Below are positions 28,588 through 36,021 of a stretch of DNA of 64,000 bases, in pieces. The first letter of the stretch is position 1. Each line of letters starts with the position of its first letter. Source of the stretch: Candidatus Brocadia sinica JPN1 (GTDB lineage Bacteria; Planctomycetota; Brocadiia; Brocadiales; Brocadiaceae); NCBI RefSeq assembly GCF_000949635.1, contig NZ_BAFN01000001.1, forward strand, positions 1,364,001-1,428,000. The letters run 5' to 3'. The translations under genes were made by a program, and so were the position numbers. The notes beneath the pieces were generated by a model, which worked only from the letters and a program-made list of their open reading frames with translations, did not search any database and was not told the DNA's origin.

Positions 28588-28797
28588 ATGTCTAGAACAA
28601 CCATAACATTGCCCAATTCATTGTTGGACGAATTGATGTCAGAAGTTGAGGCAAAAAGCAAAACCGAGGCCGTTGTAAAAGCCATTAAAGATGAAATACG
28701 GATGAAAAAGATGGAAAAAATAAAGGCAATGGCTGGCAAGATGGAATTCACAAAATCCGCAGACAAACTCAGGCACGAAGATGAAAGACTCAGGTAA
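28588..28797 (+). CDS. Ribbon-helix-helix antitoxin (VapB-like)
   Basis: A 69-residue antitoxin: the N-terminal RHH strand SRTTITLPNSLLDELM binds DNA, and the basic/charged C-terminal half would wrap the toxin. The start at 28588 has GGAGAG seven bases upstream; a longer in-frame reading from a TTG is not needed. Its last codons overlap the ATG of the PIN toxin gene at 28781. The pair should be autoregulated. Family assignment is by size, motif and partner. Confidence 0.8.
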   Translation: MSRTTITLPNSLLDELMSEVEAKSKTEAVVKAIKDEIRMKKMEKIKAMAGKMEFTKSADKLRHEDERLR

Positions 28798-29181
28798 GAT
28801 TCTGGTTGATACATCGGCATGGATTGAGTTTTTTAAAAAAAAGACCCCTATTATAGGGGTGTTTTGGAGTTAATAGATAATGCCAGGATTTGTTGTGTGG
28901 GGATTGTGTTTGCTGAGTTGTTACAGGGTGCAAAGTCCCAAAAGGAGCTTGACGTCTTAAAGGAGTTTTTGTATGTATTTGATTTTCTTCCCGAAACTAC
29001 GGAAATGTGGAGAAAAGCTGGCGAGTTGTCTTATTTACTCCGGCAGAAAGGCAAGGTGGTTGGACTTTCGGACTGTTACATTTCTGTAACTGCAAGTTCA
29101 AATAATGCAAAACTTTTAACTCTGGATAGACATTTTGAGGTCATTGGAAAAGAAACCGGGTTGAATTTATATGAATTTTAA
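28781..29181 (+). CDS. VapC-type PIN toxin split by a -1 frameshift
   Basis: PIN-domain ribonuclease toxin in two frames. The first frame (ATG 28781, stop 28873) gives ILVDTSAWIEFFKKK with the first catalytic Asp. The rest (LELIDNARICCVGIVFAELLQG, then the later acidic LSDCYISVTA and LLTLDRHF) runs in the -1 frame to 29181. A -1 shift at the A-run 28835-28842 would give one continuous PIN domain of about 133 residues. The A AAA AAG heptamer (28837-28843) is followed immediately by a perfect hairpin. It may be programmed frameshifting, a real inactivating mutation, or a missing A in a homopolymer. The remaining catalytic acids look intact. Confidence 0.75.
28837..28860 (+). promoter_or_regulatory. 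Candidate -1 frameshift signal (slippery A AAA AAG plus hairpin)
   Basis: The slippery heptamer 28837-28843 is in the correct register with the toxin's first frame. The stem ACCCCTA (28844-28850) pairs perfectly with TAGGGGT (28854-28860) across a 3-base loop. The hairpin starts directly behind the heptamer, closer than the 5-9 bases usual for stimulatory structures, which weakens the case. Confidence 0.4.
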
Positions 29182-29195
29182 GCACCCATTTGATC

Positions 29196-31196
29196 ATGAT
29201 AAGGATTTTACACATACTACTCGTTAGTGCACTGGCGGTTATCACTTTTCTCAATTCACTGGACAACGCCTTCGTCTATGATGATGTCTTTACCATAACC
29301 AATAATTATTTCATCAGAGATTGGGGGAATTTTCCGGCCTTATTTACTCATGATTATTTTAACAGCTCTGGAGAAGTTACCTATCGTCCTGTCGTTACCC
29401 TTTCTTATTTCATCGATTACTCGATATGGCGACTCAACCCCCTTGGGTTTCACCTGACCAATATCCTGCTTCATACCATCAGTGCAATACTTGTTTACAC
29501 GCTACTTTCCCGCATAGTCAGGAACCGTGTCGTTCCGTTTCTGACAGGTATCTTATTTGCCGCACACCCTATATTAACAGAGGCTGTAAATGCAGTTAGT
29601 TACCGGGAAGACCTTTTAGCCGCTGTCTTTTTTCTTGTTTCCCTTTTGTTGTTTATTCAATCAACATTCCGAAATCTGCACTCTAAAATCCGCAATTACC
29701 TGTATCCCCTTTCCCTGTTTTCATACCTTCTGGCACTGTGTTCCAAAGAAATGGCAATTACCCTGCCTTGTATTATCATTCTTTTTGACTGGGTCTTTGG
29801 TGGTACTAACAGGATAAAGAAAAATGCTGTAAAATTTTATCTGGGATTTATGCTTATCAGCGGTTTTTATCTCTTTTTAAGATTCGTCTGGCTTCACAAT
29901 CCTGTAGAGAAACAGTTGATGCATCCCGGTAATAGTTTTCTGGTAAACCTGCTAACCATGCCAAAGATTCTTGGGTCATATATAAAACTATTATTCTTTC
30001 CCGTCTGTTTTAATGCTGACTATATTGTACCGCACACCAAAAATCCGCTTGCAGCGACTTTTATTTGTAGCATTGCGCTTTTGAGCGCAATCGGGGTAAT
30101 TACCTACAGATTGTATAATCATGCAAGGCATCTCTTTTTCTTTCTCCTCTGGTTTTTTGTTACCCTGGTTCCCACCATGAATATTATCCCTATAGCCAAC
30201 ATTATGGCAGAGAGATACCTTTATCTCCCCTCGGTAGGATTTTGTACGGTACTATCATGCATTTTAATAGGAATCCGGAGACAGGCATGCGCTTTTGTGC
30301 TACGGAAAGATGGGAAAATGGGAAGAGGGAAAAATGGGAGTCTCAACTTCACTGCCCCATACCTTCCCAATCGCTCAAATTCTAACCCCAACAGGGCGCT
30401 TTCCGTATTCACAACGTGTCTGATATTAACCCCGGCTGTCCTTTATTCACTATCCTCAATTAAGAGAAATGAAATCTGGAGAGACCAGCTTACGTTCTGG
30501 TCAAAAACCATAGAGGCTTCCCCTGATAGTTCCAGGGCTCGTAATAATCTGGGTATGATTTACCTCCAGGAAGACAAAACAGATTCAGCAATTCGTGAGT
30601 TTCAAACGGCAATAGCTATTGAGTCAGATCCTGAATATCATCACAATTTAGGGATGGCTTACCAGAAGAAAGGCAGGGGAGAAGAAGCACTGGAAGAATA
30701 CCGTCATGTTTTAGCAGTAAATCCGAACTCTGCCATTACCCATAATAATATGGGCAATATCTTCATTGATAAAGGAAATCTTGATGAAGGCATTTCAAAA
30801 TTCAAAGAGGCCATTCAATTAAAGCCAAATTACTACGATGCCCACTTCAATTTGGGACTTGCTTATTTCAAGAAGGGACTTTTGGACGCTTCCATGGATG
30901 AATTCAAGCTGGCCATCCATTACGAACCAGATCATGCCGAAGCACATAGCTGCCTTGGTACAGTCTATGCCAACAAGGGCTTATTTGATAACGCAATTAA
31001 GGAAATTGAGGAGGCCTTACGACTAAAACCCGATTATCCCAATGCATATAAAAACCTGGGGATAATCTATCTCAATTATAAAAAAGATGTTCAAAAGGCT
31101 TTGTACTTTTTCCACGAATTTCTGAGGTTGGATCCTAAGAATAAGGAGGCGGATGCGATAAGAAAGACTATTGAAGAACTTCAGGTATCGCGCTAA
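29196..31196 (+). CDS. PMT/TMTC-like membrane protein with C-terminal TPR repeats
   Basis: A 666-residue protein. The N-terminal half has about ten transmembrane segments resembling DUF1736/TMTC and PMT-type glycosyltransferases, with the loop acidic motif NAFVYDDVFTITNN (about 24-37), the SREDL-like SYREDLLAAVFFL block (about 134-146) and NIMAERYLYLPSVGF (about 334-348). The C-terminal half (about 440-650) consists of at least six TPR units. A low-complexity stretch (KMGRGKNGS, about 375) interrupts the membrane part. Such proteins are frequent in planctomycetes and are suspected to glycosylate exported proteins. The start at ATG 29196 is preferred to a TTG two codons earlier. Confidence 0.8.
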   Translation: MIRILHILLVSALAVITFLNSLDNAFVYDDVFTITNNYFIRDWGNFPALFTHDYFNSSGEVTYRPVVTLSYFIDYSIWRLNPLGFHLTNILLHTISAILVYTLLSRIVRNRVVPFLTGILFAAHPILTEAVNAVSYREDLLAAVFFLVSLLLFIQSTFRNLHSKIRNYLYPLSLFSYLLALCSKEMAITLPCIIILFDWVFGGTNRIKKNAVKFYLGFMLISGFYLFLRFVWLHNPVEKQLMHPGNSFLVNLLTMPKILGSYIKLLFFPVCFNADYIVPHTKNPLAATFICSIALLSAIGVITYRLYNHARHLFFFLLWFFVTLVPTMNIIPIANIMAERYLYLPSVGFCTVLSCILIGIRRQACAFVLRKDGKMGRGKNGSLNFTAPYLPNRSNSNPNRALSVFTTCLILTPAVLYSLSSIKRNEIWRDQLTFWSKTIEASPDSSRARNNLGMIYLQEDKTDSAIREFQTAIAIESDPEYHHNLGMAYQKKGRGEEALEEYRHVLAVNPNSAITHNNMGNIFIDKGNLDEGISKFKEAIQLKPNYYDAHFNLGLAYFKKGLLDASMDEFKLAIHYEPDHAEAHSCLGTVYANKGLFDNAIKEIEEALRLKPDYPNAYKNLGIIYLNYKKDVQKALYFFHEFLRLDPKNKEADAIRKTIEELQVSR

Positions 31197-31249
31197 ATAT
31201 AATACGTTTTCTGCGGTCTTTGTAATAGGACGTCTATTTCCTTCTTTCT

Positions 31250-31465
31250 CTGTTCAAATTCCTTGTTGCCAGTTTAACGATATCGAAAAGACCTGAGAAT
31301 CTAGCCGGGGCGTGTTGCCAAAGACAAAGATACGCCGGGGAGCGCCCCGTTCTTCTTCACCTAGGATATTGTAAAAAGGATAGTTTAAGGCCGTATGGAT
31401 AGCGATATTGCCTAATGCAGAGCCATCGATGCCCACAACGACAAGGTTTTTAATTTTCTTTGATG
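31250..31465 (-). pseudogene. pgi: Remnant of glucose-6-phosphate isomerase (pgi)
   Basis: The reverse strand reads KNLVVVGIDGSALGNIAI followed by HTALNYPFYNIL and EEERGAPRRIFV. This matches the sugar-phosphate-binding region of Pgi (usual motif GIGGSALGN; here the second Gly is Asp). Only about 60 codons remain; what follows is out of frame. It abuts the 3' end of the UDP-sugar pyrophosphorylase gene, so a former pyrophosphorylase-pgi neighbourhood was probably deleted. Too short to be functional. Confidence 0.6.
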
Positions 31466-31467
31466 CT

Positions 31468-32946
31468 TTATAAGTTTAAATTCCCGTTAAACTGCAGACG
31501 TCTGTCAACCTTATTTCTTAATTCATCTTCATCCAGGGCAAAGGAAGGGCAAATCTCGATTAAACCAATAACATTGCCTTGCGAGTCTGTGGGAATAGAA
31601 ATGCCTGCCTCTCGCAGCCATCGTCCAAACAAATTAACCATATCCTGTCGCGATGTAGCCGGAGAGTTTTCCCCCTCCATATTTTTTACGGGTGAAAACT
31701 CATCTTCCCGAAGAACTTCCATGATCACGCTTTTCTGTACGTGTTTTAGTATATCAAAGATGAAACTCTCGAATTTAATGGCATTGTTCTTCTCCGGAAT
31801 AATGGTCATACCATTTTCATTCAGATATGGTACCCTTTTTATCGCGGCATGATAAGGAGGCGTCTCTCCTCTCTGGTGTACTTTCTTAAGAAACTCAATG
31901 TTCATCATATGTACCGCAATATTCGCGGCATTAAACGTTAATGTGCCATCCTCTTTTTTTGCATACATATCCTCCCGGCTCAGTTCACTGTATTCAATCA
32001 CCTGTAAATGCCCGTTGATGTTCACTACAATTCCCACCTTTTCTTCGGGGTGGCATTTTTTTACAATTTTCAATGACATCTCTGCATGGTTCATGAGATG
32101 ATAGCCAACAAAAATGGGATCGGCAATCTTTATCAATACGTTATCCACCTGATGATAGAAGATATGCTTAATACCCCGTCTCTCCATGTCGTCAAGAATG
32201 CCTTTTTCTCCGAGAGCAATGATTGTTCCCCCATGACCATTAGGACTCATTACAATATTTGATTTAGAATCCATGAGTAAATTTCCCTGAAGGTCCACAA
32301 CAGGGAGCATACCCTGGGTAAAAAAGCACACCTGTTGAGGGTCTAACCCAAAGAACCGGTGCGACTGAAAGAAACCTTGAGTCGTAGGGCCATTGTTTTC
32401 ACTCGTCATGATATACCACGGAATGCAGATGCTGTACCTTTGTTGAATTGCACGTATCTTTTCTGCATGCAGTTGAAAGATGCTCTTTCTGACAATTGGC
32501 GTAATGGGAAACGTCCCCTTAGGGCCATTGATTCCTAATCTTGTTCCATCTCCACCAGCGACGGTAAGGATGGCAACCTCGCCTTTCCGTAAAGAACCTT
32601 CTCCAATCTGTTTCGCCCTTTGTGCAGTTCCTTTTTCAAAATCGTTTTTGGGAATGGGTATAATGTGTGGCGGAGTTATATTACCCCGAACTGGTTGTGG
32701 GGTCTTCAAAAGGGCATCGTTGACAAGATCCTTTATCAGGCAGAAATCAATAGAGGCTGTCTGGCTGATCAGCTTCTTCTTTTCTGAAGGGGTTATTTCA
32801 TTCCACCATCTGAAGATATGGGCTTGTCCCGCATCAAAGGCATTCTTAATATAACTTTTGTAGGCTGGATACTCTTTTTCCGGTGTTTTTCTCTGTAAGG
32901 TTTTATTATTAACCGGAGAATCAATAAGAGAATTAGGAAGATTCAT
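31468..32946 (-). CDS. UDP-sugar / UDP-N-acetylglucosamine pyrophosphorylase (eukaryote-like UDPGP family)
   Basis: Nucleotidyltransferase of 492 residues making a UDP-sugar from UTP and a sugar-1-phosphate. The signature VAGGDGTRLGINGPKGTFPI (about 130-149) and YIMTSENNGPTTQGFF, CFFTQGMLPVVD, MSPNGHGG, VDNVLIKIADP and FNAANIAVHMM (about 180-350) resemble the UAP/AGX1-type enzymes of eukaryotes more than bacterial GlmU or GalU. The substrate could be GlcNAc-1-P, GalNAc-1-P or Glc-1-P. AGGAGA precedes the ATG. Its leader carries a promoter, a GEMM-type aptamer and a terminator, which suggests c-di-GMP control of UDP-sugar supply for matrix or cell-surface polysaccharide. Confidence 0.85.
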   Translation of the reverse strand: MNLPNSLIDSPVNNKTLQRKTPEKEYPAYKSYIKNAFDAGQAHIFRWWNEITPSEKKKLISQTASIDFCLIKDLVNDALLKTPQPVRGNITPPHIIPIPKNDFEKGTAQRAKQIGEGSLRKGEVAILTVAGGDGTRLGINGPKGTFPITPIVRKSIFQLHAEKIRAIQQRYSICIPWYIMTSENNGPTTQGFFQSHRFFGLDPQQVCFFTQGMLPVVDLQGNLLMDSKSNIVMSPNGHGGTIIALGEKGILDDMERRGIKHIFYHQVDNVLIKIADPIFVGYHLMNHAEMSLKIVKKCHPEEKVGIVVNINGHLQVIEYSELSREDMYAKKEDGTLTFNAANIAVHMMNIEFLKKVHQRGETPPYHAAIKRVPYLNENGMTIIPEKNNAIKFESFIFDILKHVQKSVIMEVLREDEFSPVKNMEGENSPATSRQDMVNLFGRWLREAGISIPTDSQGNVIGLIEICPSFALDEDELRNKVDRRLQFNGNLNL

Positions 32947-33302
32947 GAGTACTTCTCCTGATAGTGAGTTAATAAAACAAAGATAACTATCTGATTTTTT
33001 ATTGAATATCTATGCTCTTTCATTCCAATGTATGATGTTGATCTACATTTTTTCTTTAATGTTATACCACAATGTTATACCACCTTTTGCCTCTTGAGAT
33101 GTTATTAATAGCTCACTTTTTCAAAAAGTCCACAAGACAGATTAAAATCTTTAAACTTATCAGACCGGTTAAGTATTAAAAAGCTTTTTGGTGATTAGAG
33201 GAATTATCGACAAAAATGCTAAGAATTTTATAAGAATGAAATGATTATAGGTCTAAATTATTTACAGTTACACGTAAAACACCTTTGCAAACATCCTTTA
33301 AA

Positions 33303-33358
33303 ACAAAAAAGCCTTACTGCAAAGATATTTATTTAAAAACATCTTCGGCAGTAAGGCT
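33303..33358 (-). terminator. Intrinsic terminator of the riboswitch expression platform
   Basis: On the minus strand AGCCTTACTGC pairs perfectly with GCAGTAAGGCT (positions 33358-33348 and 33320-33310), extended by AAGAT/ATCTT inside, and is followed directly by TTTTTTG. No T-tract follows it on the plus strand, so it acts leftward only. The 5' arm of the stem is also the 3' end of the aptamer, so aptamer folding and terminator formation should compete. Confidence 0.85.
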
Positions 33359-33443
33359 ATCTTACAACACGTCCTTGTAAGTTTAAAGACCCTTTACTTT
33401 GCGCCCCCTGATCGCTCAGGGTTTGCCTTTGTCGTAATGTCTC
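33346..33443 (-). promoter_or_regulatory. GEMM / cyclic-di-GMP-I-type riboswitch aptamer
   Basis: Read on the minus strand: the conserved GGCAAACC (about 33430-33420), then a perfect stem CCTGA-GCGA-TCAGG closed by a GNRA tetraloop, then GGGGCGCAAAG and AAGGGTC, a second hairpin region (CTTACAA...TTGTAAG), and the 3' segment GATAGCCTTACTGCCG. This order and these strings follow the GEMM-I consensus, including the CGCAAAG block. GEMM-I RNAs bind c-di-GMP; a minority bind cGAMP. An upstream promoter and a downstream terminator complete a switch for the UDP-sugar pyrophosphorylase gene. Because the terminator reuses the aptamer's 3' end, ligand binding probably turns expression on. Confidence 0.82.
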
Positions 33444-33464
33444 TTTTATTTTAGAATTGCTTGT

Positions 33465-33493
33465 CTTATACCATTTATAAAATCATCTGTCAA
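33465..33493 (-). promoter_or_regulatory. Sigma70-type promoter driving the riboswitch leader
   Basis: On the minus strand TTGACA (33493-33488) and TATAAG (33470-33465) are separated by exactly 17 bases. Transcription should begin near 33458, about 15-20 bases before the aptamer. This is one of the best canonical promoters in the window. Between the terminator and the ATG at 32946 lie about 350 AT-rich bases without a gene. Confidence 0.8.
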
Positions 33494-33684
33494 ACAAAAA
33501 TTTAAACATTTTTAATCATAGGTCAATTCATAATCTATGGAATTATAACTAATTTCTCTTCAATAACAAGGATTTTTGCATCTAACATATTTAACCCTTT
33601 TGGGAATTTACCCTTGAAATAACTCTGGAATAACAGTAACCTTAAGCGTAATACTTATAATCGGAAAAAGAGAAAATATTTTTA

Positions 33685-36018
33685 ATGAAAAAAACAGTAA
33701 TTATTATCGCGATCATTGTCGGTTTTGTAATCGGAATAACAGCAACTGCTTACATCCTTATCAAACGGGCAACCTCTGATGAAGCAATAAAGGGCCGTTT
33801 GTTAAGCATGTTGAGAGATTTTGGAGAGGCTAAAATTGATCACGCGCATATGGATTTTTTAGAAGGGATTGAAATCGATAATCTATCGTTTGTTGGGACA
33901 TCGGAGGATGTCCGGGGTAAGTCTCTTAAAATCCCCAAGATCGTATTAAAATACAGTCCCAAAAGTCTTTTCAAAGGCAAGCCCGTCATTATCAATGCTA
34001 TTATTATTGCCCCCGAATTGACCGTAGAAAAACCAACAGACATTTGGTCACTCCTTGATGCCATCAAGGCAAACTTTGATAAGCTGGAAATGCCTGCCTA
34101 TACGGACGCATTAAGGCAAGGCATAGAGATCCGGAACCTGAAGATCCATATCAAAGAAGACCCTCAGGCAAATAGCCCGGAAATCAAGCTATCGGGAATT
34201 GATATCACGTTTCTCCCATACGCTGGCTCTTTTCAAGACCTTTTGATCAAAGGAGATATCAGTGATGAATTTTTGGGGAATTACTCATTTACCATGAAAC
34301 TGTATCCCGGCATCCCCAAACTTGATGTTGAGGCCTATGCAAATAATATTGAGATGAACGAGGACTTTTTGAGTAGATTTCCTTATATTGGCAAGATGCT
34401 CTGGAACGATTATAAACCCACGGGAAAGGTCAGCGTATCCTGTAACGCGAGTTTTCATAATCGGGATCAGCAAAAAAAGATGGACTATGGAATCAGCATC
34501 CACATCAACGGACTGGAGGCTATGTATACAGATTGGCCGATCCTGATTTATAATCTGAATGGCGAGGTAGAATTGAATCCAGAAAAGCTGTATCTTAAGG
34601 GGCTTGTGGGTTATATCAAATGTGGAAACTATACCTCTCAGGCCGAATTCAAAGGAGAGTTTAATCTCTATGGCCCTCAAAAAACCTTTGTAATAACGAT
34701 TCCTAATTTATATGTAAATCAGGAACTGCTGGAAAATATACCTGAATTCGGCAAACAGGTATGGTCAAAGGTGCAGCCTATTGGTTTAGTAGGCCTGACC
34801 CTTCAGCATAACGAAGGGGAAAATCAGGAACGTAATTATTTCCTGACGGTGAATTGCAAGGGATTAGAAATAAAACCTCAGGATTTTTCCCGGCCTATAT
34901 CGTATGTGAATGGAGAGTTCAAGTTAGCCAATAACGTCATCGTGTTTAAAAATACCAGTGGTTTTATCCAATGCGGGGATCAGTCTGTTTTTGCTGAAAT
35001 GAATGGCGTTTACGACATGAATAGCGGCCGAAAGATATTCAATCTCCATGCCCCGCACCTATCCATCACAGAGTCCTTTTTGAAGGACCTCCCCAACAAG
35101 GAAATTGGTGAAAAGCTTTGGACAAATTTGCATCCAGCAGGAACGGCAGATATTAGCGCCAATTTTCAAGGTTTCGGCGAAAAGAAGGCCGATGATTATA
35201 CCATGGAGATCAACCTCAAGGATTGCGAGATTTTGGCCGGCGCATATAACATCCCTCTTTGGGGGGTGTCAGGAAGACTGGAGATCAATAAGAGGGGATT
35301 TTTCAGCAAGCACATCGACGCCAAATGCTGTGGAGGACATGTAGAAGGGACGCTATCTATCCAAACAGACACTAACCCGCATCAATACAAGGGAGAATTA
35401 AATTTTTCAAGGGTTGCGCTGGAAGAACTGTCTCAAAAGGTCACAAAAACAGAAAATTCGTTGTCCGGGTTGCTTTACGGCAACATAAAATTTCAGGGAA
35501 ATGGCACAGATCCCAAAAATTTTCACGCTGAGGGACAAATCAATGTAAATGAAGGGTATCTCACTGAGGTACCTATCATCCTGAGCGTTTTTGACTTTCT
35601 AAACCTCAGTTTATCTAAAAAGGAAAGTTTTCACAGTGCAAAAGCAAAGTTTATGGTCAAAGATGGCATAATTCATATTGAGGACGGAAGGGTCTTTAGC
35701 GATACAATAGAACTCAATGGTCGTGGAAATATCAATTTTGACGGTAATATTCACATAGATGTTGTTGCCGGATTCAACAAGGGCTTATTTTCTCAGCTTC
35801 CTATTGTGGGGAAGTTTTTTGACTTAGTGGTGGGTGGCGTGCGAAAACAGCTAACGATGGTAGAAATCAAAGGCACATACTCAAATCCAGAAAGCCATTC
35901 AGTCCCTTTTAAGCCCCTCACCCAGTCAATCAAGAACATGTTCGAGGTACTACCGAAGGAAAATCATGAAATTACAAAAGCCACCGAAGGCAGGAAAATA
36001 GAGAACGACTCTCTTTGA
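33685..36018 (+). CDS. AsmA-like / DUF748-type envelope protein
   Basis: A large exported protein of 777 residues with an N-terminal membrane anchor (about 4-27, VIIIAIIVGFVIGITATAYIL) and a long repetitive beta-rich body with repeated ISGDG-like turns and phrases such as LWNDYKPTGKVSVS and LWTNLHPAGTADISA. The C-terminal part (about 600-740, including IELNGRGNINFDGNIHIDVVAGF) matches the AsmA_2 / AsmA-like C-terminal domain. Family members form bridges that move lipids between the membranes or affect outer-membrane assembly; the exact role here is unknown. It lies three bases before the acyl-CoA synthetase gene. Confidence 0.78.
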   Translation: MKKTVIIIAIIVGFVIGITATAYILIKRATSDEAIKGRLLSMLRDFGEAKIDHAHMDFLEGIEIDNLSFVGTSEDVRGKSLKIPKIVLKYSPKSLFKGKPVIINAIIIAPELTVEKPTDIWSLLDAIKANFDKLEMPAYTDALRQGIEIRNLKIHIKEDPQANSPEIKLSGIDITFLPYAGSFQDLLIKGDISDEFLGNYSFTMKLYPGIPKLDVEAYANNIEMNEDFLSRFPYIGKMLWNDYKPTGKVSVSCNASFHNRDQQKKMDYGISIHINGLEAMYTDWPILIYNLNGEVELNPEKLYLKGLVGYIKCGNYTSQAEFKGEFNLYGPQKTFVITIPNLYVNQELLENIPEFGKQVWSKVQPIGLVGLTLQHNEGENQERNYFLTVNCKGLEIKPQDFSRPISYVNGEFKLANNVIVFKNTSGFIQCGDQSVFAEMNGVYDMNSGRKIFNLHAPHLSITESFLKDLPNKEIGEKLWTNLHPAGTADISANFQGFGEKKADDYTMEINLKDCEILAGAYNIPLWGVSGRLEINKRGFFSKHIDAKCCGGHVEGTLSIQTDTNPHQYKGELNFSRVALEELSQKVTKTENSLSGLLYGNIKFQGNGTDPKNFHAEGQINVNEGYLTEVPIILSVFDFLNLSLSKKESFHSAKAKFMVKDGIIHIEDGRVFSDTIELNGRGNINFDGNIHIDVVAGFNKGLFSQLPIVGKFFDLVVGGVRKQLTMVEIKGTYSNPESHSVPFKPLTQSIKNMFEVLPKENHEITKATEGRKIENDSL

Positions 36019-36021
36019 TAT

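Noticed and set aside
33061-33085. Tandem GTTATACCA units in the pyrophosphorylase leader
   Set aside because: Two short AT-rich copies could be chance; no spacing or regulator supports a CRISPR or operator call.
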